NCBI RefSeq assembly: GCF_030272615.1
Contig: NC_081414.1
Location: 810,563,069 to 810,627,068 of the forward strand
DNA length: 64,000 nt
Direction of reading: 5' to 3'
Origin: Cryptomeria japonica
Taxonomy: Eukaryota > Streptophyta > Pinopsida > Cupressales > Cupressaceae
Shown here: positions 45,198 to 56,699 of the stretch, piece by piece
Layout: each line of letters opens with the position of its first letter
Position numbering within the stretch: position 1 is the stretch's first letter
The notes under the pieces: generated by a model
What the model saw: the letters and a program-made list of their open reading frames with translations, nothing else
The model's database searches: none
Told to the model about the DNA's origin: nothing
Program-made: the position numbers and the translations under genes

Positions 45198-46027
45198 TTA
45201 AACATCAACCTCTTGAGTTGCAGTACCCTGAGCAGTTGTTGGTAATGTTGGCACCACTAGAAAGGGTGCAAATGATAGAATTTGCAAAGACATATTGGGA
45301 TGATTATTTGGAAATATGGACATAAGAGGTCTGGGAGAAATCTTCCCGACCTGAATTAAACTATTCTCTACTTTAATGGATATCTCATATGCATCAGGAA
45401 GTGAAAATCCTCCCATTGATTGGATCATCACTAGTATATCGCTATTTAGGGATCTTAGGTAGTAGAGAAAACCATATTCAACAGATGGCTTAATAGTGCC
45501 AGGAATTTTATCCCAAGTCTTTTGGGAACGAAATTAAAGTTAGACATCTTCTCTTGAGGGGCCCTCTGAATAGTTGTAAGTTGCTCAACAAGGGACATAT
45601 GACTGGACTTGTCCTTGAATTTATTATATAGCTTTTCCCCCAAATCATCCCATGTTGCAACTGATCCAATTGCTTGGTCTCTAAACCATTGCAAATATTT
45701 ACCCTTAAAAGAAGCAGCAAGTAATCTTAGTGCTACATTTTCCCGAGTGATAAGATATACTCCACAAAGAGATGAAATATCTCTAATATGCTCTATGGGA
45801 GTGGTTTGATATTCTCCTGTATAGAATGGTAGAATTTTAAGTGCAGCCACTGGAATATCATCGTGTATTGTAAGATTCAGAGGGCTACCTCCATTGAATG
45901 ATATAAAAGGAAATTGTCTAGCCATAGGGACAACTGGAGGTGGGTTATTTTGAGCTAGAAAGATGGGTAAGACAACTAATAAAACAATAGGACTTACTGG
46001 CCTAAAGCTGGGTTGTGTTGAGTGCAT
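45198..46027 (-). pseudogene. Gag (Retrotrans_gag) of the gag-protease element
   Basis: The 46027-45455 segment contains VALRLLAASFKGKYLQWFRD, TWDDLGEKLYNKFKDKSSHM and EQLTTIQRAPQEKMSNF, the core of the Retrotrans_gag capsid domain. One frame change near 45530-45500 joins it to 45431-45198 (MIQSMGGFSLPDAYEISIKV). The likely start is the Met before ARQFPFISF at about 45930, matching MAHVPLKNF in the relic at 9566. The N-terminal hydrophobic stretch at 46027-45950 is probably leader, not a signal peptide. Confidence 0.7.
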
Positions 46028-46282
46028 TCTTTTGGATTACTCAAGAGTTCTCTTTATAACCCCCCCTCTTCTTTTAAGAGGAGAAAGATGCAAGTAATCA
46101 AAAGACGAAGACATGCTTCTTGTTTGCACTCTTCTCATAAGCTGTAAATATGCACTAAGTTTGCTCACAAAAAGTCAAAGTCACCCAATGTGCTTAAAAT
46201 CACCTTCTAAAAGGATTGAAATCTATTGGTTGAACATCAAAACCAAAAAAAAATTGAAAATATTTCAATTGTCTTGATGACT

Positions 46283-46300
46283 GTCCCACAAGGTGTGCCA
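46283..46300 (-). other. Primer-binding site of the gag-protease element
   Basis: The minus strand reads TGGCACACCTTGTGGGAC, three differences from the Tat-type PBS at 50841-50858. The LTR end (minus ...TAACA, plus TGTTA at 46306) lies five bases away. Confidence 0.75.
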
Positions 46301-46305
46301 AAAAA

Positions 46306-47700
46306 TGTTATCTTTAAATTTTGCACCCAATCTAAGTTGAAAGAAAACTTAGACACACTTGGGAAATATGGGATTACTCCAAGGTTGTGGGTGACCTATA
46401 ACTAGAATAAACATTTGGATGAGGTCATCTCGTAGTTGGTTATTATCACTCTAAAGCTATTGATTTGTCAAGGAAAAGGGAAAGAGGTAAACTGAAACAT
46501 AAAAACTTTCTAGCTAATCTTTAACATTAATACTAACTAGGTGATACACCAACTGAAACAAACTTATGGTACTCGGAATATTATAACACATGGGCACCAT
46601 AAGACAACTTGTGAAACTCACAGAACTTGTTTCAATCATGCACATGCATCAATATTTCTCAAAAAGGTCCAAATACTTGTTTGCTCCTATAGAGGAAGAG
46701 GAAAATTTTTAATAATTAGGAGCTTACAATATCCACTTGACACTACCTGCAACCTGCACATTACACTTATCACAGGGAAGGTATGAAAATAATGAGACAA
46801 AATTTAAGAGGAAACAAAGAAATTTCACTAAGAAATTTGATCAATCATACAATTACACAAATTTGTGAATAAAAAGAAGATGATAATGCTATCATAAAAT
46901 ATCTCCAAGGCAAACTCTCTATATCATAATATGAGTTACAAAACAAAAGTATGTCAAATCAAGCTAAGGACTATAAAAATAGTCACTAAGTCTCTCAAGT
47001 TTGCTTCAATATCTAGAACTAACTTTTCAAAATGAAGTTGGAAGCATACGTATGCTTCACTTGAGCAGTTAAAAGAAAATAGGAGTCTTAATCCCTTGGT
47101 CAAATTCAACTAAAAGCCCTAAAATCTAGACACTAGATTTTCTCAAAAAGAGCTCATAATGTGTGAAAAAGTGATGCAAGACTATGTCAACCATAATGAG
47201 TCACAAAATTGCATTTAATACACTCCAACTGCCAATAAATCTACTCATAAATCCTCTCAAAATGTTTTGCCACCTGTCACTATATCCTTGGTCTAAGTTT
47301 GGCACTTCTTCAACACTTGGCAAAAGTCAACAATTCAAACTAGAAACCATTTATGACTTGGTCTCTTCTTCACACTTGGAAAAAACACATGAGTTTTAGT
47401 CCTATCTCTCCTCTTGACTAAAACACTTAGCACAATTTACTAATTACATCATTTCTTGACCTGACTCTTCTTCACACTTGTCATCATTTGATCGCTAAAA
47501 AATAATACTCATTAATTTTTAAAAGAAAACCTTAACGAATATTATTTGTAAGCCTAAGAATGATATAAACTCTTTATATCTATAATACCCATGGGGTATT
47601 TGAGAGAAAATATTTCAAAAAAGAAAAGAAAAAATAAAATGTCTTAACTTCTTGGCATATTAGGGCTATCAAACCCTAATATTTTATCTTTTTTTATTTC
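46306..47700 (-). repeat. 5' LTR of the gag-protease element (outer end uncertain)
   Basis: Starts with TG at 46306 next to the PBS. The outer boundary is not fixed; AT-rich text to about 47700 shows no coding frame. A TATA-like stretch occurs near 47570-47580 (minus strand). Confidence 0.4.
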
Positions 47701-49500
47701 AACATTCAATATTCTTCTTCTTTTTTGTTTTCACCTCCATGGTAAGGGTTTTCTAAAGCTTTTTTCTGTAGATATTGGAGATTTCGAATAGATGAGAACT
47801 GAATTAGGTGAGCTATTTGTGAACTTGATAGTTTGCTCATTACTATGTGTGTTTGGAGTGCCACTCTTTTTTATCTGATTTTCATTTTAACTGTGACGGG
47901 GGTTTAATATCTTCATGTCTTTGTTGGCACTTCATTTTATTTACAATCTCTTTGTACTTCTCTTAATCATTGATGACATCTGATTTCTCTTTGTTTGATT
48001 GTATCTCTGCATCTTTATTGTTGGTCTAAGACTGAGATACTAGTGATTGTTGTGTGATACTATTGCGATATCAAGCTGCAATATGAATGTATCTCTATGA
48101 CTAAGATTATTATTGAGATCTAATTTATACTACCTTAGAACATGCTCTTTGTGTTTGAATGCAATCTAATCACTACCTTCATCTTGATGTTCAAGATTGA
48201 ATCCTTGGTTGCGAATTCTCTTTATTTGCTCCCTTTCGTATTGGTGAAGATTTATTAAAAATAGTGGACTGGGTTTTCACAATATTTTACGGGTTTTTTC
48301 ATCTCTTTGTCTGCTATTTTTTGTGAAAAAAATAGCTAATTTGGCATCTGGGATTTTAGGAAATGATCAAAATACGTGAATGTATTTACAATGTTTATTT
48401 TGCGTAATGGCTTTATATGCTACTCATGGATCCTTAACGGCTGAAAAAATAATTGCTCTCAATGTCTTTTACCCTGCTGATGTATGCCTTAGCTACTATT
48501 TCACACAACTGACTGAGATTTTAGATATTGCTGCTTGCTCATTGTTGAGATTATTCACATTATCTAGGTGCACTCAATCTTTCTTACATGATGGCTTCGA
48601 ACATTATGTATACTCACTATTTTAAGAAACTTTATCATTTTTCTTTGAAGATAATAATTTCCTTCTGAATATTGGTGTTTTTATGACTATTCTCTTTGAT
48701 TGTTGCTATCATAGTCACTTTTTTTTATATTGTTGAATGTTGTGCCATGATTGGGATTCATATTGATTCTTTGATCTCTTTTTGGGACTCCATTCACTAC
48801 TCTATTTCAGTCATTGGCAAATACACTTTAAAATGTAATATTATTGCACTTGTAAAATCATTATGTGAACGAATAATCTTTATTTCAAATGCATACTAGG
48901 CTCTACCCTTGTGGGAGCCACATTTTACCCCATATGCATATTATCAAAATATTGCACCTGTTACAACACATGGAACAAACCAGTTAGAAAAATAAGTTCA
49001 CATAAGGTCTCACTTATGCATGTATGGGTAAATTTTTATGTTTAGTGTGTAAACTTTCATAGCATAGAACCTTGTTATAACTCACAATAAGCACTCTATG
49101 CAGGAAACATGAAACCTAAGGACCACGGGAAGCTAGGAGAAGCGAGGCAACGCCATCAGGAGTAGATTAGACCAACAATACCAGTCATTCAGGCAATGAC
49201 TGGCTACCCCCTTTACATGTTATTCTTTTCAATGTTTACTCATTCATGTATAAATGATCCTTATATGCATTTATTTGAGAAAAGTCAGTCTCACGGCTTG
49301 TTGTGTGAGACATGTATTTTATCATCTTCAATAAAGATTCAATTTCTTCAAAAAGACTTATTCAATCTCTTTATGCTTCATACATATCAATGAAGTGATT
49401 TTATTTTGCAATTATTTATTGGTGTACTTGAATGCAACATAGAGAGGTTATAAAATGTACCATTTGTTTGAAAAAAACTTGGTCTCTCTACCTGATTGAA
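47700..49500. other. Unassigned region
   Basis: Pyrimidine-rich on the plus strand. Open frames at 48380 and 48696 have no family resemblance. Near 49100 the text ATGAAACCTAAGGACCACGG has a coding look and may be part of the older Tat relic that follows. No supported gene. Confidence 0.4.
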
Positions 49501-49915
49501 CTTGTAGGTGAAAATCTTGTAACACTACCTAAGATTGGTTATCCCTTTCATAATAAAATCCCCTTTTCATCCTTTCCTTTAATAATCAATTAGGTCTAAT
49601 CTACAACTGGAGAAAAAAATATTAAATCTAGTGATAGAAGTGGTACCCTGAGCATTACATGTTTTGAGGAGCATCATCTTTTCATTCCTTCTTCTTTTCA
49701 TTTACAATTCATAATAAAAAGATCAATTGCATCACCAATCCGCACTAAATTTTTGTTCTTCTTTGCAATAAAGTATCAGTTTCATGGATTCAGTCAGTTT
49801 CAGGTGAGAAGCAAGCAACAACGAGCTTACAACAAATCAAATCTTTTAGTGGACTTTGACAACAACATGGTTCTCAACATGATATGTTCTTTATCAAGAT
49901 GACAACATTGTGAGA
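49500..49915 (+). repeat. Relic of a Tat-type 3' region
   Basis: Related in order and orientation to about 60830-61255: AAGATTGGTTA, TTCATAATAAA, ACATGTTTTGAGGAGCA, TTCATGGATTCAGTCAGTTT and CAAATCTTT all recur. It is therefore the remains of the post-integrase region of an older element of the same family, standing immediately left of the younger one. Confidence 0.65.
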
Positions 49916-49947
49916 AAATAAAACATGTTAACATATGGGGAAAGACA

Positions 49948-50031
49948 TTTGATTTGTCTAAAGCCTATGATCAGGTGGACTGGGGGTTTCTGGATAAGGT
50001 GCTTAGAGCTTTTGCTTTTTATGAAAAATGT
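49948..50031 (+). pseudogene. LINE reverse-transcriptase fragment (28 codons)
   Basis: Reads FDLSKAYDQVDWGFLDKVLR, the first catalytic block (D..KAYDxVxW) of L1-type LINE RT, with Asp retained. Neighbouring sequence on both sides is not LINE. The Tat LTR begins 43 bases further on. Confidence 0.65.
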
Positions 50032-50073
50032 ATTCAGGAGGCTGGTCAACTTATTTCTATAGACACTCAAAAT

Positions 50074-50837
50074 TGTCATGTCTAATTAAATAAATATTTT
50101 ATTTATTTAATTATCTAAGCCTAATTCTTCTATTAATTAAATAAATCTTTATTTATTTAATTAATTCATTTATCCTCTTCTATCCTTATTTCTCATTTAA
50201 ATAAATACATTTATTTATTTAAATTATCCCTTTCCTAAATTAAATAAATATTTTATTTATTTAATTGATCCCACTTCTTCTATTATTTAAATAAATCTTT
50301 ATTTATTTAATTAATTCATTATCTTTTTCTACACATGACACATGTCATTCATCTCTTAATTCATACACTACCTACCTCTTTCATTATTTTGGTATTTCTT
50401 TTACCTACCCTCTAATCCTAGCCGACCTCTCTTTTTACACCTCTCAATCTTAACCCTCCATTTCTTATTGTGTCTTCTATTTAAGGAGATGCTTCCTTCA
50501 TTGTCAAACCCTAATGACTAAGGACTGATTTTGGAGTACTTGGCTACACTACGATCCTACTTGCAACCACATTCTGTTCTTTGTTGAGCTCTTGTGCATA
50601 TAAAAATCTGAGAGCAAATATATCAAGCAAGATCAATGGAGATAGGAAGAATGGAGATCAAAAACCCTTTTGGACATGTGATGGTATAATCTTTGTGATT
50701 TTGAGTTATTTGCATTGTCTTAGGTAATCTTCATATGTTATGGTGGATCTTTGTTCATTGTTAGGCTAGGGTTTAGTGGTTGGATTCATTTAGCCTTTCA
50801 ATATTGTTATTATTGTTATCCATTTTCACCATAAACA
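50074..50837 (+). repeat. 5' LTR of the Tat-type element (764 bp)
   Basis: Starts TGTCATG and ends ATAAACA, bounded by the PBS. The first 240 bases hold five near-palindromes of the TTAAATAAATATTTTATTTA type (about 50085, 50136, 50197, 50238, 50287). A TATA-like TCTATTTAAGG at about 50475-50485 is the probable core promoter, with transcription starting shortly after it. Confidence 0.85.
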
Positions 50838-50840
50838 TTT

Positions 50841-50858
50841 TGGCACGCCCGGTGGGAC
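50841..50858 (+). other. Primer-binding site of the Tat-type element
   Basis: TGGCACGCCCGGTGGGAC, three bases after the LTR end. This form is common in plant Ty3/gypsy (Tat/Athila) elements; the matching primer tRNA cannot be named with certainty from the sequence alone. Confidence 0.85.
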
Positions 50859-53036
50859 TCTTGTCCCTTTGCATTTAACATTTTTGTTGCAGATTTCGCA
50901 TTTTTGAAGTTGCAGATCGGACAATTTTCGACGACATTTTAGGTTTTTCCGCGTCTACGAGCGTTCGGATCGCGTTTTTGTGTTTCAGAAGCGTCTGCAA
51001 TATCGTGAATCGCGTCTGTGTTTTTGCCAAATTTTATTTTTGCAGGTTTCTGGAACCGCGTCTGTGAATTAAAATCGCGTCTGTGATTGATCTTATCGCG
51101 TCTGTGTTCGGGAAAGGCGTCTGCGTTACCTGAGCGCGTCTATGTATCACAGAACAGCGTCTGTGTAATACAGACGCGTCTGTGTTTGGTATAGAAGCGT
51201 TTGTGCTTTCTATTTTGCAAATTTGTCAATTTTCTTTGATTCAGGTTTTTGGATTTTGTACTTAGGGTTTCAGATCTGGATTATTTTCGGCTAACCCTTG
51301 CAGATCTAGCTAACCAAGTTTGTGCAGCTTGCTTTGGAGGCAAAAACATTTTTGTTGAAGGCCCCTTTTCACAAAGTCTTTTGGGTTTTCTAAAATTTAC
51401 CTAACTTGTGTGCTTGCAGGAAGGGGTTATCATTTGAAACAACCCAAACTACTAACAATTTTGTTGCAGGGCCTTAGCTAGGGTTTTGTAGTTTTGTTGT
51501 GTGCCTTGTTTTCATAGATTAGCAAACACTTCAATTGGTGCACTAAAATTGAATCATTGTCTTTTGTGTCTTGAGCAATAGGCTCTTTTTGTTTAATCTT
51601 TAGAGGGCCTATCTTCCCATGTGGTCATTAGGACTACTAGTGAGAAGAGAACGACCCAAGTGGTAGCGAGGAAAACCCACCTCTTCCGAACCACTATAAT
51701 CAAATGTATTCATGGTGAAAACTATGAATAACGTGTGCTGATTAGTTCATACCGACACTATGTCTCCCCATAAACCCGTTTGATCAAATTTATTTGATCA
51801 TTTGTAGGGCGTAACCCTTACCGGCTGGGAGCCTTCTGTATTTACAGAGCTGAAAGTGCCGCATGTATGGCCACACGAGCGGATGCCCTTACTAGCACCT
51901 TTTTGTTTTAGAAGCCCAAATCCTTCTAGTTGTTGAGGCAGGAGGTCGGACCTTTGGTAGCGGCCCACACACATACGGTTCTTAGTAGAGATACAAAGTT
52001 CGCCATGGGGAGTTTTCATGGGGATTGATGCTTGGCTGACCCGAGAAGTGAGTGCCGAGGGTGGAGCCAGTGAGGTCAAGCATCTATGTATCCGCTCTGA
52101 ATAGCGTAGCCTCGGGGGTAAAACCCTATGTGGGATCAACAACTATTGTCTTGGCTAGCCCTAAGATTTGTGCTTGTCTTATACTAAACACTCAAACATT
52201 CAAGACAAAACAACAAAACATTGTGTCTTTTGTGTCTTCAAGTGTATGCAAAACTTTTTACATCAAACAACACACTTTTGGAGTCTAAACAGTTTGCAAA
52301 CATTGAGTCATCAACATTGTGTCCTCTTGTCATGAAAAACAGTCAAACAGTCGGATTTGGTCACAACAAAACAACTTCACACATTGGAAAAATTGCACTA
52401 AGGTTACAGAAACGCGTCAGTGTCTGTTTTAACCGCGTCTGCGTCATATAAGCACGTCTGTGAAGGGCAGAATAGCATTTGTGTTTTTAACAGCGTCTGT
52501 GTCAAACAAAGAGGCGTCTGTGTCTGGTAATCGCGTCTGTGTCAGGAATTGAAAACTTTAACAGTCCAGCAAACAAAAGAAAATCAGTTTCGGCATACTT
52601 GAGCTTCCTAGGTTGTCTCTTCAGGTTTCATCTAGCATTCAGCTTGTTCTAAGGTCTCATACAGTCCATCATTGCTTCACATCTCATTTTACATTCATAC
52701 TTGTCTAAACTTGAGTCAAAAAGGTCACTTGCTTGTCCTCACTATACTCTTTCAACACACTACATAATACTACACTTTGCTAAGTGGTCCCTCATCAAGG
52801 TTTCTTACCTTTGGGTCTCATTTGGTCTTACTTAGAGTCAAGGTCAGCTTACCTCATCAAGAGAAACGATCCTCTCTTTGGAAGTCACACCTACTCCACT
52901 ACTTACATACTTGGTCTTACACTTTGGACATTGCAAGTACACCTCAAGATTCATTTACACTCCATACAACTCTTGGTCTTCCATACTCTTTTCATTTTTC
53001 ATCTAGTCTCTCACATATTGGTCAAACACCTAGTTC
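50859..53036 (+). other. Long untranslated leader with GCGTCTGTG-type motif clusters
   Basis: About 2.2 kb from the PBS to the gag start. Two clusters of a short motif of consensus GCGTCTGTGT occur: ten copies at about 50987-51205 and seven at about 52411-52545, in the same orientation and irregularly spaced. Between them lies a GC-richer segment (51640-52140) of the kind that folds readily. Open frames here (for example 52142-51798 on the minus strand) lack coding character. Leaders of retrotransposon RNAs carry dimerisation, packaging and translation signals; which applies here is unknown. Confidence 0.6.
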
Positions 53037-54728
53037 ATGGTTGAAACCCACCTTCAAAAATCTAGGAGAATAGCTAAAGAAGCTCAAGAATCCGTAAACA
53101 TGAGTTCTTATGAGTATGACAATGATCTATTCTACAATCCTGAGCACACTACATTACCAGACATGAATGTTTATAGACATAATCCAAATGTGGAAAGCAC
53201 AAACACTATAAACAACAATGCTACACACAATGACAATGTCGATAACTCTTCAATACTATCAGCAGACATAGAAGAATCCATTATGAATCCTCATTTCAAT
53301 AGATTGGTTGAAGAGATAATGAGGAGAGATCGTCAATACTTTTTACACATGATGGCACAAAGTGGAGCTAAAATACCGCATGATTTTGACTTATCTCAAC
53401 TTATAGAAAGTCGACCCTCACAACAAATTCAACCCAACATGGATCAAAGGAGACCAAATAGTGGAGGAAATAGGGGACCGAATGTGATGCCTGAGTCACC
53501 ATCAGTTTTGCTTCAAAAGCCAGCAATCCCACATACACAAGCTCAAACATATGATACTTACACTCAAAGACCATCATGGAGGCCTTATGCTCAAACACAT
53601 GCTCAAGGTATGGATCAATCAAAACAAGTGGATACTCAAGGACATCCTCAAAATTTTGACACAAGGAGACCTCATGTAAAAATTGGGGGCAACACAATGG
53701 AAAATGAAAGGCCTATTAAATATGGTATATATGCACAAAATAGATATGGGGTCCCTCAACAAGAAGTTATGCCAAGTGCTCCATACATGTCGCAACAATA
53801 TAGACCTCCATATGGACATGTCTACGATCAGTATCATCCATACATGCAACAAGCTCCTCCTCAAATGGGCATTTCAAACATGGGGTATGCTACAAGAAAT
53901 CAATCTCCTCCCAAGAATAATTTGGAGCAACAAATTAGGGATCTACAAAAGAAAATGGAGGACATGAGTACATCAAAACCTACATACACTATGAGAGATA
54001 TATGTCCTTATCCCTTTGATAAGAGTATTCCAATGCCTCCGTTTCCTGCACACTTTGTGACACCAAAATTTGACAAGTATAGAGGAAAGGGAGACCCCAA
54101 GGCACACATACGACAATTTTTCACAACCTGCATTGAGGTAGCTTCAGAAGAGACATATTTGATGAGATTATTCCCACAAAGCTTAGGTGATCAAGCTATG
54201 GAATGGTTTTCCCAACTCCCACCTGGTATTAAGTCATGGGGTGACTTAGCAGAGGCATTTATCCAACACTTCTCCTACAATATAGAGACAGACATATCAG
54301 TCACTACTTTGTGCAACACCAAGCAAAAAGAGGGAGAATCTTTTGCATCATTTTTACAAAGATGGAGAAATCTAGCCAACAGATGCTCTTGTGAGATTCC
54401 ACAAAAACAAATGGTAGAGATGTTCACCCAAAATGTTAACAAAGACATTGGTTATGATCTAAGAAAAGCTTGTTTGTCCACCTTCAAGGATGTCATTGAA
54501 AAAGGCTTAGCGACAGAGAAGGTCCTAATTGAACAAGGAGTCATTAAGATATTCAAGGAAAACAAAGATGACTTTAAAGGAAAAGACAAGCCAAGATTTT
54601 GGAATAAAAACAAGAACACAGTCAATGATGGTGTTGTTGATGCCAACATGGTGCGACCCAAATTCATCTTTTCAGGATCAAGTTCTACAAACAATCAAGT
54701 GAATACTCAAACAACTTCTAGATCATGA
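53037..54728 (+). pseudogene. Gag of the Tat-type element (first part)
   Basis: Opens MVETHLQKSRRIAKEAQESV at 53037. An N-terminal 300 residues rich in Q, P, N and Y form a disordered region. The Retrotrans_gag capsid domain is at about residues 340-490 (HIRQFFTTCIEVASEETYLM, AMEWFSQLPPGIKSWGDLAE, FLQRWRNLANRCSC). The frame stops at TGA 54726-54728 but continues unchanged into the next segment, where the zinc knuckle lies. A CGA-to-TGA change would explain the stop. Gag binds and packages element RNA. Confidence 0.85.
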
Positions 54729-56699
54729 AGGAAGTACACTCCATTGGGAGAACCACTTGAGTCAGTTTTCAAGAAGCTTGTGGAAAACAAGGTAATCACA
54801 GTTCCAAATTTTCCTCCATATGAACCAAAGGTCAAACCAAATTGGTGGAATGATGATGAGTATTGTGAGTTTCATAAGAGCAAGGGTCATAAGACAAGTA
54901 ATTGCCATCGATTGAAGAACATTGTGCAAGATCTCATTGATACAGGAGATATTGAGATTGAGGGACATTCATCTAACCAAGAACATGAGGTGTTTAAGGA
55001 ACCATTCCCAAAACATGACAAAGGAAAAGGCAAAGTCACAGATGATCAGGCCAATTACACTAGAGCACCTTACAATTATGATTCTACTATCAATCACATC
55101 TCGATGGACAATCATATCTCTACTATTACTATCAAGAACAAAAATCCTGAGAATCCTTCTCAGAGACCCAAGATTGTCCTAAAGGGTGTTGGCTCTTTGT
55201 CTGAATCTACCTTTGAATGTCATGTTACAACTTGTCGAGGTAAAATCACATTGCCAGGTGCCTCCACTAAGAATACCAATCCTTCATCAATCAAACCTGA
55301 GTACGACCTTGTAGAACAATTAGGGAAGACACCTGCGCTCATCTCCATTCTTGAGCTCTTACGTATATCCCCTGCACATAAAGCCATCCTTGACAAAATC
55401 TTGAGAGACACTACTGTCCCTACTGATCTGAACGTGGACCAGTTTCAAGCCATGGTGGGATACCTATCTGTTCCGCACTCCCTCACATTCACAGAAGCCG
55501 ATGATGCCTCCATAAGTCAGCCACATAATGCACCTTTACACATTGAAGCCTTCATACATAAACATCGAATAAAGCGAGTCCTGATAGATGGAGGAGCAGG
55601 TCTAAATATTTGTACATTGAGCACCATCAGACAATTGGGATATTCTGACAAAGCTGTGAATTCTACAAACCAAATCACCATCAAGGCTTATGATGACGAA
55701 GAGCATTCATCCAAGGGCACAGTTACCTTACCACTAAGAATCAGGCCAGTCACAAAGGATGTGGTTTGTCAAGTCCTAGATCTAGATCTCACATATAACA
55801 TATTGCTAGGACGCCCTTGGATTCATGAAATGAGGGCAGTCCCATCAACATATCATCAATGCATTAAGTTTCCTCATAATGGAGTCGAGGTAACAGTCAA
55901 TGGTGATCCAAATCCATTCATATATTGCAATAACTTGAGATCACATACTGAGACTATCATTCCCAGTAACCGTGAGGCTACTCCCTCTTCGGCATACATT
56001 GACCCTGAGTCATTAAAACCCTCGACATCCAAACAAGGTGAACTTAGAGGTAAGTTTCAAGACAAAGGCATGGGAGAATACACTTTGAATCAAACAATGT
56101 TTTTACGACAAGTCATGAGCTCTCCAAAAGAATATGGGAGGCCACATCCTAACAAGAAAATCTCCGTCATGATACTCAGATGGGATCCTTCCATCTTTCA
56201 AAGATGGGGCGAACTAGAAGAAGAAAATTTATATAAAATGCTCTATAGAGACATTGAAGAGGACACGGAAGATCAAATTATTATACCCTGTGAGAACTAT
56301 GGCAAAGGCTTCAAAATTCTGCAAAGATTTGGGTATGATGGAAAAAGCCCTCTCGAGTTACGCAAAGAAGGTGTCATGGAGCCCTTACAACCTGAGCTAA
56401 CTGCAAGAGGGGAATGCTCCAAGGGACTTGGTTTTCTGAATTCCAAGATTCACAATAAAAGAACAAAAGAGGCATGGCGAATCAAAGTGGCTGAAGTTCA
56501 ACAAGAGGATTATTATTCCACATATTCTAATAAGTGGGAATGGGGTTCAGACAAATCCTCCAGTGACTATGAGCTCACCGAGACATTCAGAGAGCCAGAT
56601 GAACCTACAGAGGAGGAGGAATTTTACAAAAAGTTCAGAGTTGGTCAAGAACCAACCCATAAGGATCCCGCACAGTCTTCGTTTCAAGGTCCTAGTTGA
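54729..56699 (+). pseudogene. Gag C-terminus, protease and G-patch-like region of the Tat-type element
   Basis: Same frame as gag. A CX2HX4HX4C knuckle at 54864-54905 (CEFHKSKGHKTSNC) is the form usual in Tat/Athila Gag. The aspartic protease at about 55530-55930 has active site RVLIDGGAGLNICT (Asp codon 55587) and a later YNILLGRPWIHEM block. A G-patch-like segment at about 56300-56450 reads FKILQRFGYDGKSPLELRKE. The frame ends at TGA 56697-56699, where pol continues in the -1 frame. The plus-strand frame 54922-55182 is a shadow. Confidence 0.8.

Larger units (their letters stand above)
43690..46305 (-). mobile_element. Gag-protease LTR element (Ty3/gypsy type), second copy
   Basis: Minus-strand order: PBS (46283-46300), gag (46027-45200), linker (about 45180-44370), protease (44366-43900), charged tail to about 43682. 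No RT or integrase follows; the next feature is the convergent plus-strand ORF. The same layout is seen in the older relic at 5775-9757. The shared PBS type suggests use of the same primer tRNA as the Tat-type element at 50074, whose enzymes could have acted in trans (inference). Confidence 0.65.

Noticed and set aside
50987..51205. Coding tandem repeat or CRISPR-like array
   Set aside because: Motif copies are irregularly spaced with no common frame and no constant spacer length.
51798..52142. 114-residue minus-strand ORF in the Tat leader
   Set aside because: Arg/Leu/Ser-rich reverse reading of the structured leader with no homology that I recognise.
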